Source: Rhodococcus coprophilus NBRC 100603
Lineage (GTDB): Bacteria; Actinomycetota; Actinomycetes; Mycobacteriales; Mycobacteriaceae
Direction: 5' to 3'
NCBI RefSeq assembly: GCF_001895045.1
Contig: NZ_BDAM01000005.1
Span: 62,001 to 126,000, forward strand
Length of the DNA: 64,000 nucleotides
Made by a program: the position numbers and the translations under genes. Of this stretch, positions 63,036 to 64,000 are shown piece after piece. The notes beneath the pieces are model-generated. The model worked only from the letters and a program-made list of their open reading frames with translations. It did not search any database and was not told where the DNA came from. Positions within the stretch are counted from its first letter, which is position 1. Every line of letters starts with the position of its first letter.

Positions 63036-64000
63036 CGGATGCGCAGATAGCTCAGCGCGGTAAAGGCGCGCTCCGCACCTTCAACGAGGCGGGTGCCCTC
63101 GCCGCCGCCGATGTGCACGTCGCAGTGCGCCTCGCGACCCTCGCCGGAGAGTCGGACGCCGACGTGCACCTCGCCACGGCACTCGCCGTCCGGGCGGTGC
63201 GCGCCGGTTCGGTGTGCCTCGACCTGAACCGTCTGCGCGATGTCACCGTGGAGGAGGACGAAAACGGAACCCCGTTGGTCGCTCCCGAAGACCTCCCGTG
63301 GCCCCGTGACGAGGATGTCCTCGCCGCGCTGCGCCGCAGCCCGCTCGTCGTGGGTGGCGGACCCGGCGGACTGCGGCCACTGCGTCTGATCGACACTGCG
63401 GACGGTCCGCTGCTGTACCTGGACCGGTACTTCCGGCAGGAGCAGACGATCCGGCGGGTACTCGCCGAACGGGAAGGCCGTTTCCCGGAAGTCGACGAAC
63501 AGCGACTCGTCTCCGCGCTCACCGAACTCTTCCGAGACCAGACGGACCCGGCGCGTCCCGCTCCGGCGCCCGACCGGCAGCGGGTCGCTGCCGCGCTCGC
63601 GGCCACTCACCTGACCGCGGTCATCGCGGGTGGTCCGGGTACGGGAAAGACGCACACGGTCGCGCGCATCCTCGCGCTGCTCACCGCATTGCACGGACGC
63701 GACCTGCGCATCGGGCTCGCGGCGCCCACCGGGAAGGCTGCCGCCCGGTTGCAGGAATCCGTGCGTGCACAGGAATCCGAGCTGAAACTGCCGCCCGACC
63801 TCACCGCCATGACGCTGCACCGGATGCTGGGATGGCAGCGCGGACGCACCCGCTTCCGCTACCACGCCGGCAATCACCTGCCGTACGACGTGATCGTGGT
63901 GGACGAAACGTCGATGGTGTCGCTGACCATGATGTGCCGCCTGCTCGAAGCCGTACGCCCGGATACGCGTCTGGTACTGGTGGGGGATCCCGACCAGCTC
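63032..64000 (+). CDS. recD: exodeoxyribonuclease V subunit alpha (RecD), 3'-truncated by the window edge
   Basis: First 323 residues visible. The N-terminal domain (FNEAGALAAADVHVAVRLATLAGE...LCLDL-like) is followed by a Superfamily 1B helicase: Walker A IAGGPGTGKTHTVARIL, motif Ia LAAPTGKAAARL, MTLHRMLGW, Walker B VIVVDETSMVSL and GDPDQL at the edge. GTG 63032 overlaps the recB stop as GTGA, so the three subunits are translationally coupled. Confidence 0.95.
   Translation, partial: MTDAQIAQRGKGALRTFNEAGALAAADVHVAVRLATLAGESDADVHLATALAVRAVRAGSVCLDLNRLRDVTVEEDENGTPLVAPEDLPWPRDEDVLAALRRSPLVVGGGPGGLRPLRLIDTADGPLLYLDRYFRQEQTIRRVLAEREGRFPEVDEQRLVSALTELFRDQTDPARPAPAPDRQRVAAALAATHLTAVIAGGPGTGKTHTVARILALLTALHGRDLRIGLAAPTGKAAARLQESVRAQESELKLPPDLTAMTLHRMLGWQRGRTRFRYHAGNHLPYDVIVVDETSMVSLTMMCRLLEAVRPDTRLVLVGDPDQL

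Noticed and set aside
1-64000. tRNA, rRNA, CRISPR arrays, insertion sequences, prophage
   Set aside because: No GGTTCRA T-loop/cloverleaf, no regularly spaced repeats, no transposase or integrase motifs, and no phage structural genes were found when scanning both strands by eye; very short ncRNAs cannot be excluded.

Overview
The window is 64 kb of high-GC actinobacterial chromosome, most likely from a Rhodococcus or close relative in the Mycobacteriales. Supporting signs are strongly GC-biased third codon positions, a mycothiol S-conjugate amidase, a short-chain cis-prenyl transferase of the mycobacterial type, a lipid-droplet type protein, and a gene order from about 1 to 40.6 kb that, as I remember it, follows Mycobacterium tuberculosis Rv1077 to Rv1112 (cbs, metB, greA, mca, DUF255, hemolysin III, uppS, coaA, glyA, phoH2, fum, glpX, xseB, xseA, ispH, ychF). 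Only the genus-level guess and the synteny come from memory; gene calls rest on visible motifs.

Region 1 (1-40.6 kb) is the conserved core. It starts inside cystathionine beta-synthase followed by cystathionine gamma-synthase (transsulfuration), then a SEC-C protein, a transglycosylase/NlpC-P60 wall hydrolase, greA, mca and neighbours. Insertions relative to the mycobacterial order are a TetR/membrane-protein pair (10.3-13.3 kb), an MscS channel, a small cluster with a decarboxylase-like protein, a SnoaL-like protein, a serine hydrolase and an LGFP lipoprotein (21.3-24.6 kb), and rmuC/sbcD/sbcC plus an AI-2E-type permease (32.2-38.9 kb).

Region 2 (40.6-56.3 kb) is accessory and untidy. It holds two related alpha/beta hydrolases in opposite orientation (one frameshifted at a G7 tract), a degraded membrane-protein gene, a frameshifted FBP zinc-finger gene, a C-terminal fragment of malate:quinone oxidoreductase, a copper-type micro-locus (42-residue HMA-like peptide and DUF1541 protein behind a CsoR-like palindrome), a CarD-like regulator, a second TetR/membrane-protein pair, a DJ-1/PfpI protein, a ferritin-like protein and several orphan small genes. 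Intergenic palindromes are frequent here.

Region 3 (56.4 kb to the end) is a tightly coupled recC-recB-recD operon, with recD running off the window. Together with sbcCD, rmuC and xseAB the window carries a large part of the cell's DNA end-processing machinery. Many genes have an extended -10 box (TANNNT) about 6-8 bases before the start codon and no ribosome binding site, indicating leaderless transcripts. No tRNA, rRNA, CRISPR array, insertion sequence or prophage was recognised.
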